Assembly: GCA_041940305.1 (NCBI GenBank)
Contig: JBGTSJ010000001.1
Location: 558,001 to 622,000 of the forward strand
Direction: 5' to 3'
Source: JBGTSJ01 sp041940305
Lineage (GTDB): Bacteria > Planctomycetota > Planctomycetia > Planctomycetales > Planctomycetaceae
Length of the DNA stretch: 64,000 bases
Part shown: piece by piece, positions 36,686 through 44,746 of the stretch
Layout of the letters: each line of letters begins with the position of its first letter
How positions within the stretch are numbered: position 1 is the first letter of the stretch
The notes under the pieces: model-generated
What the model was told of the DNA's origin: nothing
The model's input: only the letters and a program-made list of their open reading frames with translations
The model's database searches: none
Program-made: the position numbers and the translations under genes

Positions 36686-37861
36686 ATGTCTGCGTTTCGA
36701 ACGATGCAACTGTGTGGGGCCCTGATGGCCGCTTGGATGGTGGGCTGCAACGGGTCCGGCAGCAATTCCAGCTCGGGAAATCCGGACGAAATCGTCGTCG
36801 GCCATTACGCATCAATGACCGGCCCCGAGGCGACCTTCGGCCAGTCCACCGATAACGGCATCCGGCTGGCGGTCGAGGAGATCAACGCGGCCGGGGGCAT
36901 CAACGGGAAGCCGGTCCGGCTGATCACGTACGACGATAAGAGTGACACCAAGGAAGCGGGTTCGGCCGTCACGCGACTGATCACCAGTGATGAAGTCGTG
37001 GCGGTGCTGGGCGAGGTGGCCTCGGGCATGTCGCTGGCTGGGGCGCCGGTTTGCCAGGAGCACGGCGTGCCGATGATCACTCCGTCGTCGACGAATCCCC
37101 GCGTCACGATGGTCGGCGACATGATCTTCCGAGTCTGCTTCATCGATCCCTTCCAGGGAACGGTGTGCGCCAAATTCGCGAAAGAGGACCAGAACGCCAC
37201 GAAAGTGGCCGTGCTGTATGACCAGGCGGCCCCCTACTCCACCGGACTGGCGGACGAGTTCGCCAAGGCATTCAAGGCGCTGGGCGGAACGATCACCACG
37301 CAGCAGACCTATACCGCCGGCGACCAGGACTTCACCGCACAACTGACGGCGATCCGCAGCGGCGACCCGGACATGATCTTTATCCCGGGCTATTACACCG
37401 ACGTCGGCAATATCGCCATCCAGGCCCGCAAACTGGGGATTGACGTGCCGCTGTTCGGTGGCGACGGCTGGGATTCGTCCAAGCTCGCGGAGATCGGCGG
37501 CGACGCGATCAACGGTTGCTTCTACTCCAACCACTACTCCCATCAGGATCCCAGCCCACGGGTGCAGGACTTCATCGCCAAGTACGAGGCGAAGTACGGC
37601 TCGACGCCCGACGGCCTGGCGGCTCTCGGCTACGACGCGGCCATGCTGCTATTTGAAGCGATGCAGCGGACCGAGTCGATGGAAGGAGATGCTCTGGCTG
37701 CCGCCATCGCCGGCACCGACGGATTTGACGGGGTGACCGGCACGATCTCGATCGACGATCAGCGCAACGCGGTGAAGCCCGCGGTCATCCTGCAGATGGT
37801 GGACGGTCAGTCGACCTATGTGACGACGATCGAGCCGGAGGGGCCCGCGGCTGCTCAGTGA
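36686..37861 (+). CDS. livK: branched-chain amino-acid ABC transporter, substrate-binding lipoprotein
   Basis: A 391-residue periplasmic binding lipoprotein of the Leu/Ile/Val type. The start ATG at 36686 lies five bases after AGGAG; the signal sequence ends in the lipobox MVGC with Cys21 as lipid anchor. The mature part begins IVVGHYASMTGPEATFGQ and has INGKPVRLITYDDKSD, GEVASGMSLAGAPVCQ and VLYDQAAPYSTGLADEF, all typical of Peripla_BP_6 receptors. It heads the canonical order K-H-M-G-F. The exact ligand (branched-chain, other amino acids or amides) cannot be told from the sequence. Confidence 0.92.
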   Translation: MSAFRTMQLCGALMAAWMVGCNGSGSNSSSGNPDEIVVGHYASMTGPEATFGQSTDNGIRLAVEEINAAGGINGKPVRLITYDDKSDTKEAGSAVTRLITSDEVVAVLGEVASGMSLAGAPVCQEHGVPMITPSSTNPRVTMVGDMIFRVCFIDPFQGTVCAKFAKEDQNATKVAVLYDQAAPYSTGLADEFAKAFKALGGTITTQQTYTAGDQDFTAQLTAIRSGDPDMIFIPGYYTDVGNIAIQARKLGIDVPLFGGDGWDSSKLAEIGGDAINGCFYSNHYSHQDPSPRVQDFIAKYEAKYGSTPDGLAALGYDAAMLLFEAMQRTESMEGDALAAAIAGTDGFDGVTGTISIDDQRNAVKPAVILQMVDGQSTYVTTIEPEGPAAAQ

Positions 37862-37944
37862 CATCGTGACTGGTCCCGAGCACACCCGAGCGGCGGTCGC
37901 AGTGATCGCCGCTCGTCGGCATTGAGCGGCCGGTCACTGGCGTC

Positions 37945-37971
37945 TTCCGTGTGTTCCGTGTATTCCGTGGT
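37945..37971. repeat. three-copy 9-bp tandem repeat in the livK-livH spacer
   Basis: TTCCGTGTG, TTCCGTGTA and TTCCGTGGT follow one another without gaps. The 151-base spacer between livK and livH contains nothing else of note. A degenerate relative (TGTCCTCCGTGATGTTGTGG) occurs near 46527 between the S1 and NtrC-type genes. Confidence 0.7.
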
Positions 37972-38012
37972 TCTTCAGCGCCCCTGACTTTGAGGTTTCC
38001 GACACAGGCCGC

Positions 38013-38975
38013 ATGGCGGACTTTCTGCAGACGATCGAGACGTCGCTCGCAGTCGGCGCACTCTATGCGCTGATCGCGCTCGGCTACACGATGGTCTACG
38101 GGATTCTCAAGTTCATCAACTTCGCGCATGCGGACGTGGTCGTGCTGGGAGCGTGGATCAGCTTCCGGCTGGCGACCGAGTTTCTGCCGTGGTGCGGAGT
38201 GGATCCACAGGACGCTCCGTGGTGGGCCGGGGCCGCGGTGCTGCTGATGGCGATGGCGGCCTGCAGCGTGATCGGGTTCACGATCGAACGCACCTGCTAC
38301 AAGCCGCTGCGCAACTCGCCGCGGCTGAACGTGCTGATTACGGCGATCGGCGTGTCGCTGCTGCTGCAGAACGTGGGACAGCTTTCGTTCTTTTTCGGCA
38401 CGCAGCCGGAGCGGATGCCGTCGTTGCTGCCGAACCCCGCAGTTATCGACGTCGCGATCTCGCACGGCACGGAAGGGGGTACGCGGCAGCTGGTCGTGGG
38501 GCTGGTGGACGTGGTGATCTTCGTCACGGCCGGCGTGCTGATGGTGCTGCTCGAAATCCTCGTCTATCGCTCGCGGCTGGGGATGGCGATGCGGGCCGTC
38601 TCATTCAACACCGACACCGCCGCGCTGATGGGGATTAACGTCGACCGCATCATCTCGATCACGTTCGTGATCGGGTCTGCGCTCGCGGCTGCGGCGGGAT
38701 TCCTGTACGCGATGAAGTATCCGGGATTGAATCAGCCGGCGCACGCCATCTGGGTGCTGCTGGGGCTGAAAGCGTTCGTCGCGGCCGTGATCGGCGGCAT
38801 CGGCAACGTGCGCGGAGCCGTGCTGGGGGGATTCGTAATCGCCACGGTGGAGCAGTTCGGCGCGTTCTACATTTCGTCCAGCTACCGCGACTTCTATGTG
38901 TTCATGCTGCTGATCCTGATGCTGCTCGTCCGTCCGAGCGGGCTGCTGGGTTCGACGGTGCGGGAAAAAGTGTAG
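38013..38975 (+). CDS. livH: branched-chain amino-acid ABC transporter permease LivH
   Basis: A 320-residue inner-membrane permease with about eight membrane segments. It shows the LivH signatures GALYALIALGYTMVYGILKFINFAHAD near the N-terminus (here given in part: ALIALGYTMVYGILKF) and IGGIGNVRGAVLGGF in the fourth quarter, the loop that contacts the ATPases. Normal length for the family (about 290-320). It follows livK by 151 bases and precedes livM by 181 bases, with repeats in both spacers. Confidence 0.93.
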   Translation: MADFLQTIETSLAVGALYALIALGYTMVYGILKFINFAHADVVVLGAWISFRLATEFLPWCGVDPQDAPWWAGAAVLLMAMAACSVIGFTIERTCYKPLRNSPRLNVLITAIGVSLLLQNVGQLSFFFGTQPERMPSLLPNPAVIDVAISHGTEGGTRQLVVGLVDVVIFVTAGVLMVLLEILVYRSRLGMAMRAVSFNTDTAALMGINVDRIISITFVIGSALAAAAGFLYAMKYPGLNQPAHAIWVLLGLKAFVAAVIGGIGNVRGAVLGGFVIATVEQFGAFYISSSYRDFYVFMLLILMLLVRPSGLLGSTVREKV

Positions 38976-38988
38976 CCGAGTTCGGGAT

Positions 38989-39142
38989 CGACGCAGAGGC
39001 GCAGAGAGGCGGAGAATCGCAAAGGGAGACTCGTTATCGAGAAGTAGCCTGACGGAGACAATCAGTCCAGCCTTCGATGAACCAGTGTTGAAATACACCT
39101 TCTGACCTTCGCGCTTCTCCGCGACTTCGCGGCTCTGCGTCG
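38989..39142. repeat. long imperfect palindrome in the livH-livM spacer
   Basis: Arm one (38989-39015, beginning CGACGCAGAGGCGCAGAG) pairs with arm two (39116-39142) at 22 of 27 positions, with the outer ten and inner seven bases perfect, across a 100-base loop. It occupies almost the entire spacer. Transcribed RNA could fold strongly and separate expression of livKH from livMG. Confidence 0.7.
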
Positions 39143-39156
39143 AATTCCTTCGTCAA

Positions 39157-40284
39157 ATGCCTGAACCACCCACCCTGTCCACCGTCGATCGCGAAGCGGC
39201 GGCGTTGCGCCCGCGTCCCGGCGAGACGGCGCTGCGGTCGGTGACGCCGTTTCTGATCGGCGGGGTAGTGGCGGTCATCATTCATTTCGCGGCGCGGCCG
39301 CTGGTGGGGGATTATGTCGCCCGCATCCTGCTCGACGCCGGCATCGCCATCATCCTGGCGGTATCGCTCAATATCGTGAACGGCCTCACCGGGCAGTTCT
39401 CGCTGGGGCATGCGGGGTTCTTCGCCATCGGCGGATACTCGGCGGCGACCGTGACCTACTACGGCTCGCTGCTGTTGTGGGAAAGCAACGCGAAACACGG
39501 CGGCTGGCTGGGGAGCGGGGAATGGCTGTTCGTGGCGGGTTGCCTGATCGGCGGGCTGCTCGCGGCCGGAGCCGGCTACCTGGTGGGACTGCCGACGCTG
39601 CGGCTGCGCGGCGACTACCTGGCGATCGCCACGCTCGGTTTCGGCGAGATCGTGCGGGTCGTGCTGACGCAGACGAGCGACGTCATCTACTCGGCCGAAG
39701 CGTTGAAAGAGGCGACGGGAGATGACCTGTTTCCACCACCGGTCGGCGGGGCGCTGGGGTTCAGCGGGATCCCGAAGTACACCAGCCTGTTCTGGGTGTA
39801 CCTGTTTGCGGCGATCACGATGATCGTCTCGCATCGGCTGAAGGCGTCGAGCGCCGGGCGGGCGATGATCTCCATCCGCGAAGATGAGATCGCGGCCCAG
39901 TCGATGGGGGTGCACGTGACGCGGTGGAAGGTGCGGGCGTTTGTGATCGCAGCATTCTTCGCCGGGATTGCCGGCGGGCTGTTCGCACACGAGAGTGGCG
40001 TGATCATCAGTCCCAAGGACGCCGGATTCCAGCGCTCGATCGAAGCCGTGATTATGGTGGTGCTCGGCGGCAAAGGCTCGATCACCGGAGCGGCACTCGC
40101 GGCCGTGCTGCTCTCCTCCCTCCCCGAGTTCCTTCGCGGCTTCGACCAGTACCGCATGATCGTCTATGCAGCGCTGCTGATTGCAATGATGCTGCTCCGG
40201 CCGCAGGGGCTGTTCGGCTCGCGCGAGATCTGGGACTTCTTCATCCGCCGCCGTCCAGGAGCCCCGAAGGAGGCGAATGGATGA
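39157..40284 (+). CDS. livM: branched-chain amino-acid ABC transporter permease LivM
   Basis: A 375-residue inner-membrane permease with about nine to ten membrane segments, partner of LivH. Family signatures are LNIVNGLTGQFSLGHAGFFA, LRLRGDYLAIATLGFGEIVR and VLGGKGSITGAALAAVLL. The N-terminal polar extension of about 30 residues before the first helix is within the family range. The stop codon overlaps the livG start in an ATGA junction, showing translational coupling. Confidence 0.93.
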   Translation: MPEPPTLSTVDREAAALRPRPGETALRSVTPFLIGGVVAVIIHFAARPLVGDYVARILLDAGIAIILAVSLNIVNGLTGQFSLGHAGFFAIGGYSAATVTYYGSLLLWESNAKHGGWLGSGEWLFVAGCLIGGLLAAGAGYLVGLPTLRLRGDYLAIATLGFGEIVRVVLTQTSDVIYSAEALKEATGDDLFPPPVGGALGFSGIPKYTSLFWVYLFAAITMIVSHRLKASSAGRAMISIREDEIAAQSMGVHVTRWKVRAFVIAAFFAGIAGGLFAHESGVIISPKDAGFQRSIEAVIMVVLGGKGSITGAALAAVLLSSLPEFLRGFDQYRMIVYAALLIAMMLLRPQGLFGSREIWDFFIRRRPGAPKEANG

Positions 40285-41060
40285 GCGACCCGGCCCCACC
40301 CCTGCTGCACGTGGAGAAGATCGGCATCCGCTTCGGCGGACTGGCGGCCGTGCAGGACTTCTCGCTCGACCTGCCGGCGGGAGGGCTGTACGGGCTGATC
40401 GGCCCGAACGGCGCCGGCAAGACGACGGTGTTCAACCTGCTGACCGGGGTGTACACGGCGGAGGGAGGCTCCATCCGGCTGAATGGTCAGAGCATCGCCG
40501 GCCGGCCGCCGCACGAGATCACCCGCGCCGGGCTGGCGCGGACCTTCCAGAACATTCGCCTGTTCGGCGATCTGAGCGTGCTGGACAACGTGCAGCTCGC
40601 CTGCCAGTTACGGGGCGGACACACGTTGCCGGGGACGGTGCTGCGATCAAGCAGTTCCGTCGCGGTGGAGCGGGCCATCCGGCAGCGGTCGCTGGAGCTG
40701 CTGGACGTATTCGATCTGCGGAAGCGAGCCGACGAGCCGGCTCAGTACCTTCCGTACGGTCATCAGCGCAAGCTCGAGCTGATCCGGGCCCTCGCCACGG
40801 AGCCGCGGGTGCTGCTGCTGGATGAGCCTGCGGCCGGAATGAATCCGCACGAGAAGATGAACTTGGCAAAAGCCATCCGCTGCATCCGTGATGAGTTCCA
40901 GCTGGCGATTCTGCTGATCGAGCACGACATGGGGCTGGTGATGGAGATCTGCGAACGGATTACAGTGCTCGACCACGGCGTGACGATCGCCGAAGGGACG
41001 CCCGAGCAGGTGCAGAACGACCCGCAGGTGATTGAGGCGTATTTGGGGAAAGCGGAGTGA
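40281..41060 (+). CDS. livG: branched-chain amino-acid ABC transporter ATP-binding protein LivG
   Basis: A 259-residue ATPase. Walker A is GPNGAGKTT, the signature loop is the LivG variant LPYGHQRKLELIRAL rather than LSGGQ, and Walker B is VLLLDEPAAGMN. The switch region IEHDMGLVMEIC is intact. The start ATG at 40281 overlaps the livM stop by four bases; a GGAGG at 40269-40273 serves as ribosome binding site inside livM. The C-terminal EAYLGKAE is typical. Works with LivF to drive transport. Confidence 0.94.
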   Translation: MSDPAPPLLHVEKIGIRFGGLAAVQDFSLDLPAGGLYGLIGPNGAGKTTVFNLLTGVYTAEGGSIRLNGQSIAGRPPHEITRAGLARTFQNIRLFGDLSVLDNVQLACQLRGGHTLPGTVLRSSSSVAVERAIRQRSLELLDVFDLRKRADEPAQYLPYGHQRKLELIRALATEPRVLLLDEPAAGMNPHEKMNLAKAIRCIRDEFQLAILLIEHDMGLVMEICERITVLDHGVTIAEGTPEQVQNDPQVIEAYLGKAE

Positions 41061-41061
41061 A

Positions 41062-41110
41062 GTCAGAAGTCAGAAGTCAGAAGTCAGAGGTCAGAGGTCA
41101 GAGGTCAGAG
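41062..41110. repeat. seven tandem heptamers in the livG-livF spacer
   Basis: Three copies of GTCAGAA followed by four copies of GTCAGAG run from 41062 to 41110, starting one base after the livG stop codon. Such short tandem arrays are prone to copy-number change. Nothing else is seen in the 135-base spacer except a weak ATG context for livF. Confidence 0.9.
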
Positions 41111-41195
41111 GGCAGCAAGGATATCCGCCGCTAATGCAATTCGTCCCGTCCGTTCGCGACGCAATCCACATCGGAAATCGATAATCCAGAATCGA

Positions 41196-41909
41196 ATGCC
41201 TCTCCTCTCCGTCCGCGACCTGCATGTCTCCTACGGCGCCATTCAGGCGGTGCGGGGGATCAGTCTGGACGTGGAGGCCGGGCAGATTGTGACGCTGGTC
41301 GGCGCGAACGGGGCGGGGAAGACAACGACGTTGCGGACGCTCTCGGGCCTGCTGAAGCCGACATCGGGGACCATCGAATTCGATGGCCAGCCGCTGGCCG
41401 GCGTTGCGGCGCATGAGGTCGCGCGGCGGGGGATGGTGCAGGTTCCGGAAGGGCGGGGCATCTTTGCGAATCTGACCGTCGCCGAGAATCTGACGCTGGG
41501 GGCTTACTGCCGAGCCGATCATGCGGACGTGCGGAAAGCACGCGAGCGCGGACTGGAGTTGTTTCCGCGCTTGAAGGAACGGCTGCAGCAGAACGCCGGG
41601 ACGCTCTCCGGCGGTGAGCAGCAGATGCTGGCCATCGCGCGGGCGCTGGTGGCGAAGCCGCGGCTGCTGCTGATGGACGAGCCGTCGCTGGGGCTGGCGC
41701 CGCAGATCATGCAGACGATTTTTGAGGTGATTCGCGAGATCAACGCGGCGGGGACGACGATTCTGCTCGTCGAGCAAAACGCGGCCATGGCGCTCAAGGT
41801 CGCGCATGACGCATACGTGCTGGAAACGGGCGAAGTCGCGATGCATGGACCAGCCGCCGAGCTGGCCAAGAGTGACGAAGTGCGGAAGGCGTACCTGGGA
41901 GTGCACTGA
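41196..41909 (+). CDS. livF: branched-chain amino-acid ABC transporter ATP-binding protein LivF
   Basis: A 237-residue ATPase, the second of the pair. Walker A is GANGAGKTT, the signature LSGGEQQMLAIARAL, and Walker B LLLMDEPSLGLAP, the latter diagnostic for LivF. The N-terminal VRDLHVSYGAIQAVRGISLD and the C-terminal VRKAYLGVH match the family closely and the length is exactly as expected. It closes the livKHMGF unit. Confidence 0.95.
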   Translation: MPLLSVRDLHVSYGAIQAVRGISLDVEAGQIVTLVGANGAGKTTTLRTLSGLLKPTSGTIEFDGQPLAGVAAHEVARRGMVQVPEGRGIFANLTVAENLTLGAYCRADHADVRKARERGLELFPRLKERLQQNAGTLSGGEQQMLAIARALVAKPRLLLMDEPSLGLAPQIMQTIFEVIREINAAGTTILLVEQNAAMALKVAHDAYVLETGEVAMHGPAAELAKSDEVRKAYLGVH

Positions 41910-41961
41910 GGCGGTCGACTCGCATCGCACCGGCCACATTCAAACGAGCGGGGGCCACGGC

Positions 41962-42288
41962 ATGCTGTTACTGATTCTCGATACGGCCGTACTGGGTTTA
42001 ATTATCGCGGCAATCAATCCGGACGAACCCCCCGGCTGTCTGCGGACCGTAGCTTGTGCGTTGCTGATGAGCCTGACGATGTACGTTATCGTGCTCGTGC
42101 TGCCGGGACTGCTGGCCGTGGCAGGTTTTGTGGTAGCGGCGATCATCGGCGCGTTTGCCATTTCGGCTTTATACGAAGTGACGGCGTCACGTGGGATAAT
42201 TGCAGCGTCAATCTTTCTCGCGTACAAGGTGTTGACTTGGGCCTGCCTGGGCCTCCTGTCAGCCGCCGGCTCCGCGAATGCGCCGTGA
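41962..42288 (+). CDS. small membrane protein of unknown function
   Basis: A 108-residue hydrophobic protein with three to four membrane segments (MLLLILDTAVLGLIIAA, CALLMSLTMYVIVLVLPGLL, AGFVVAAIIGAFAISALY and a last one near FLAYKVLTWACLGLL). Its codons are visibly less GC-rich than those of the liv genes. It follows livF by 52 bases and its stop codon lies one base before the DUF971 start at 42290, so it may be coupled to that gene. No family is recognised. It could be a membrane accessory of the transporter or unrelated. Confidence 0.5.
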   Translation: MLLLILDTAVLGLIIAAINPDEPPGCLRTVACALLMSLTMYVIVLVLPGLLAVAGFVVAAIIGAFAISALYEVTASRGIIAASIFLAYKVLTWACLGLLSAAGSANAP

Positions 42289-42289
42289 T

Positions 42290-42634
42290 ATGTCTGCACC
42301 AAGCTTAACCGCACTGAAGGGAAACCCCGAAACGCTCCAGCTGGAATGGAGCGACGGCGTTGTGCATCGCGTTGCATGGCGGGAGCTGCGGGTCCGCTGC
42401 CCGTGTGCGACGTGCCGGGGGCATGGTGACGGTCCGCCGCCTCCGCCACCGCCAGGGTCGCTGCCGGTGCTGTCGGCCGCGGAGGCTCAGCCATTGCGGG
42501 TATCGGGCATGCGGCCGGTCGGCAATTACGCCTATGGCATCAACTTCAGCGACGGGCACAACACGGGGATCTATTCAATCTCTTATCTCCGAGAGATCGG
42601 CGAGGAGCTGGCGGAATCGGCGACTGGAGGCTGA
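42290..42634 (+). CDS. DUF971 (GBBH-like N-terminal domain) protein
   Basis: A 114-residue soluble protein consisting of one DUF971 domain, the zinc-binding domain also found at the N-terminus of gamma-butyrobetaine hydroxylases. LQLEWSDGVVHRVAWRELRVRCPCATCRGH contains the cysteine cluster (CPCATC), and later GNYAYGINFSDGHNTGIYSIS is the other conserved block. A proline run of seven (PPPPPPP) separates them. An ATG at 42278 would add four residues and overlap the preceding gene. Related small proteins have been linked to Fe-S assembly and to ApbC/Mrp fusions, which would fit the suf genes 6 kb away, but that is inference. Confidence 0.8.
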   Translation: MSAPSLTALKGNPETLQLEWSDGVVHRVAWRELRVRCPCATCRGHGDGPPPPPPPGSLPVLSAAEAQPLRVSGMRPVGNYAYGINFSDGHNTGIYSISYLREIGEELAESATGG

Positions 42635-42832
42635 CTCCGGCCGATCCGAATGCCGGCGGCCGGTCTGCCTGTTCTTGTGCCTCTCTCGGCGGCTCTGCGA
42701 GAGTCCACTTTTTCCGCAGCTTGTTGCTCGGCACGCGCGCCTGGTGAAATCGCCGGTTGACGCACGGGGGAACGATCGACATAAACAACGGCGAACTAGG
42801 TTGTCGTCGCTCACGTGAAAGCCTCTCCCGCC

Positions 42833-43885
42833 ATGCCCACACCGCTCGAAACCCTTGTCGCCACCGGTACCAAGCTGTGGCTGGACAGCGTGGACCCCGA
42901 TGCCATCCGCGAGAATCGCGCGGTGGGCGCCACCGGGGCGACGTCGAACCCCATCATTATCTCCGACCTCGTCAAGAGCGGGCGGTTCGACGATGAGCTG
43001 TCGAAGTTCATCGCCGAGGACAAGGACGACGATGTCGTCGCCTGGCGGATGACGGACCTGCTCGTCCGCCGTGCGCAAGAGGTGTTCCACCCGGTGTGGG
43101 AGGAAACGAAAGGGAATGACGGCTACGTCAGTTTCGAACTCGACCCGCTGCTGGAGGACGTCGAGTCGCCGTTGAAAGAGGACGAGAAGCGCGACCGCTA
43201 TATCGCATTGGCGAAGCAGTGGGGGACCGGGCACGAGAACCGGATGATCAAGGTGCCGGCCACCCCCGGTGGTCTCGCTGCGCTGGAAGAGATCGTCGCG
43301 GCCGGCATCACGCCGAACATCACGCTGATCTTTTCCGACCGGCAGTATCACGCGGCGCGGGAGGCCGTGTGGCGCGGGGCGCAGCGTCGGAAGGACGAGA
43401 AGTCCCTCAAGTCGGTCTACAGCATTTTCATCAGCCGCATCGATGTCTACACCGACAAGCAGGTCCCTGAACTCTCGAAAGAGGCGCAAGGACAGGTCGG
43501 CCTGCTCAACGTCAAACGCATCTGGCGCGAGAACGAGGAATGGTGGCAGGACAAGCAGCTGCCGCGCAAGCAGGAGATCATCTTCGCCAGCACCGGAGTG
43601 AAGAAGAAGGAGGACCCGGCGGACAAGTACGTCGGCGCGCTGGCGGGGTCGGACATCCAGACCAATCCGCCGGAGACGAACGCGGCGATCCAGAAGATGG
43701 AGGGCCGCGTCTTCACCCGCACGGTGGACCGCATGCCCCCGGATGCCGTCGTGCGCGAAATCGACAACAAGGTCGACTTCGAACGGATGGAGCAGGTGCT
43801 GATGGAGGAGGGCCTCAAGAAGTTCGCGGATCCCCAGAAGGCGCTGATCAAGCTGATCGGCGAGAAGCGGGCGTCGCTGGGATGA
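42833..43885 (+). CDS. tal: transaldolase-family protein
   Basis: A 350-residue protein of the transaldolase family (pentose-phosphate pathway: sedoheptulose-7-phosphate plus glyceraldehyde-3-phosphate exchange). The Schiff-base lysine is Lys140 in RMIKVPATPGG, a strict match to the family; earlier LWLDSVDPDAIRENR and TSNPIIISD match strand one and the TSNP motif. Two insertions rich in charged residues (about 60-130 and 200-270) make it longer and more diverged than TalB, so a variant substrate is possible. Start ATG 42833 is preferred to GTG 42815. It is monocistronic. Confidence 0.82.
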   Translation: MPTPLETLVATGTKLWLDSVDPDAIRENRAVGATGATSNPIIISDLVKSGRFDDELSKFIAEDKDDDVVAWRMTDLLVRRAQEVFHPVWEETKGNDGYVSFELDPLLEDVESPLKEDEKRDRYIALAKQWGTGHENRMIKVPATPGGLAALEEIVAAGITPNITLIFSDRQYHAAREAVWRGAQRRKDEKSLKSVYSIFISRIDVYTDKQVPELSKEAQGQVGLLNVKRIWRENEEWWQDKQLPRKQEIIFASTGVKKKEDPADKYVGALAGSDIQTNPPETNAAIQKMEGRVFTRTVDRMPPDAVVREIDNKVDFERMEQVLMEEGLKKFADPQKALIKLIGEKRASLG

Positions 43886-43891
43886 GCTCAA

Positions 43892-43991
43892 GGAATCGAG
43901 GATTCGAGGAAACAAGGAATCAAGGGATTGATTTTCGCAGTCGGTCTCTCCGTCTAAGATCTCCCCCTCGGATCCTAGAATCCTCGACTCC
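43892..43991. repeat. second copy of the GGAATCGAGGA-type inverted repeat
   Basis: GGAATCGAGGATTCGAG (43892-43908) pairs with 43975-43991 at 14 of 17 positions across 66 bases. The arms resemble those of the element at 29359-29468. It fills the spacer between the transaldolase and thioesterase genes, ending nine bases before the next start codon. Confidence 0.65.
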
Positions 43992-44000
43992 TCCCCCGCC

Positions 44001-44402
44001 ATGACGCTCGAACAACACGAGATCACTCTCCGCGTCCGCTACAGCGAGACGGATCCGATGGGGTTCGTGCATCATGCTCAGTACTTCAGCTACTTCGAGG
44101 TGGGGCGGATGGAGCTGTTCCGGGCTCAGGGGGGGGACTACCGGGAGATGGAGGCCCGCGGATATCTGATGGTCGTCGTGCACGTCGAGTGCGACTTCAA
44201 GCGGCCGGCGCGGTTCGACGATCTGCTCACCCTGCGGACGCGCGTGCTAAGGCTGACTCCGGCGAAGCTGGAGCACGAGTACGAGCTGACGCGCGACGGC
44301 GAGCTGCTGGCCCGGGCGCGGAGCGTGCTGGCGTGCATCGACCGGAGCGGCAGCGTGCAGCGGATCACGCCCGAAGTGCTGTTCGGCGCGGCGACGACGT
44401 GA
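44001..44402 (+). CDS. YbgC-like acyl-CoA thioesterase
   Basis: A 133-residue hotdog-fold protein of the 4-hydroxybenzoyl-CoA thioesterase/YbgC family. The signature LRVRYSETDPMGFVHHAQYF contains the catalytic Asp (residue 18, in ETD) and the His-rich turn; FEVGRMELFRAQG and the strand FKRPARFDDLLTLRTRV follow as expected. YbgC enzymes hydrolyse acyl-CoA and associate with the Tol-Pal system, but no tol genes are in the window, so the physiological substrate is unknown. Upstream spacer is filled by the repeat at 43892-43991. Confidence 0.87.
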   Translation: MTLEQHEITLRVRYSETDPMGFVHHAQYFSYFEVGRMELFRAQGGDYREMEARGYLMVVVHVECDFKRPARFDDLLTLRTRVLRLTPAKLEHEYELTRDGELLARARSVLACIDRSGSVQRITPEVLFGAATT

Positions 44403-44746
44403 CGCGAAATTCCGGCAAAATCGGCATCTACAGTTTCCGGCGTCGCGCGGAGCGTGTTACAATCCCGCCGCCTCTCCCGTCAGTTGGTTCAGTGTGGGAA
44501 TCCGCTGCAGGCATTTGGCTCGTCTCGAGCCGATCCTGCACGAGGCGGGAGGCCAAGTCCCAGATGGAGTCTTACAGCGATCGGCTGCATGCATTGCTCG
44601 CGGGCTGGGCCCGCTGACTCGCTGCGTCAGGACCGGGCGATCCGCCAGGTGAACGACGCAGGCCGCCCGCGAGGCGCCGGACTGAATTCAACTCCGGCGT
44701 CCGTTCTTCCGCGTGCGATGCTCCCCGGAACCCTGTTGATCACGTC
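44403..44746. promoter_or_regulatory. 344-base leader spacer before the S1 gene
   Basis: No gene is evident. TTTCCG (44434-44439) with TACAAT (44458-44463), 18 bases apart, is a possible promoter that would give an untranslated leader of about 275 bases ahead of the S1 start at 44747. S1 genes are often regulated by their own product through the mRNA leader, so the length is worth noting. No clear hairpin or ribosome binding site upstream of 44747 was found. Confidence 0.35.

Noticed and set aside
41062..41110. Tandem GTCAGAA/GTCAGAG array considered as a CRISPR array
   Set aside because: Units are 7 bases with no spacers, and no cas gene is present.
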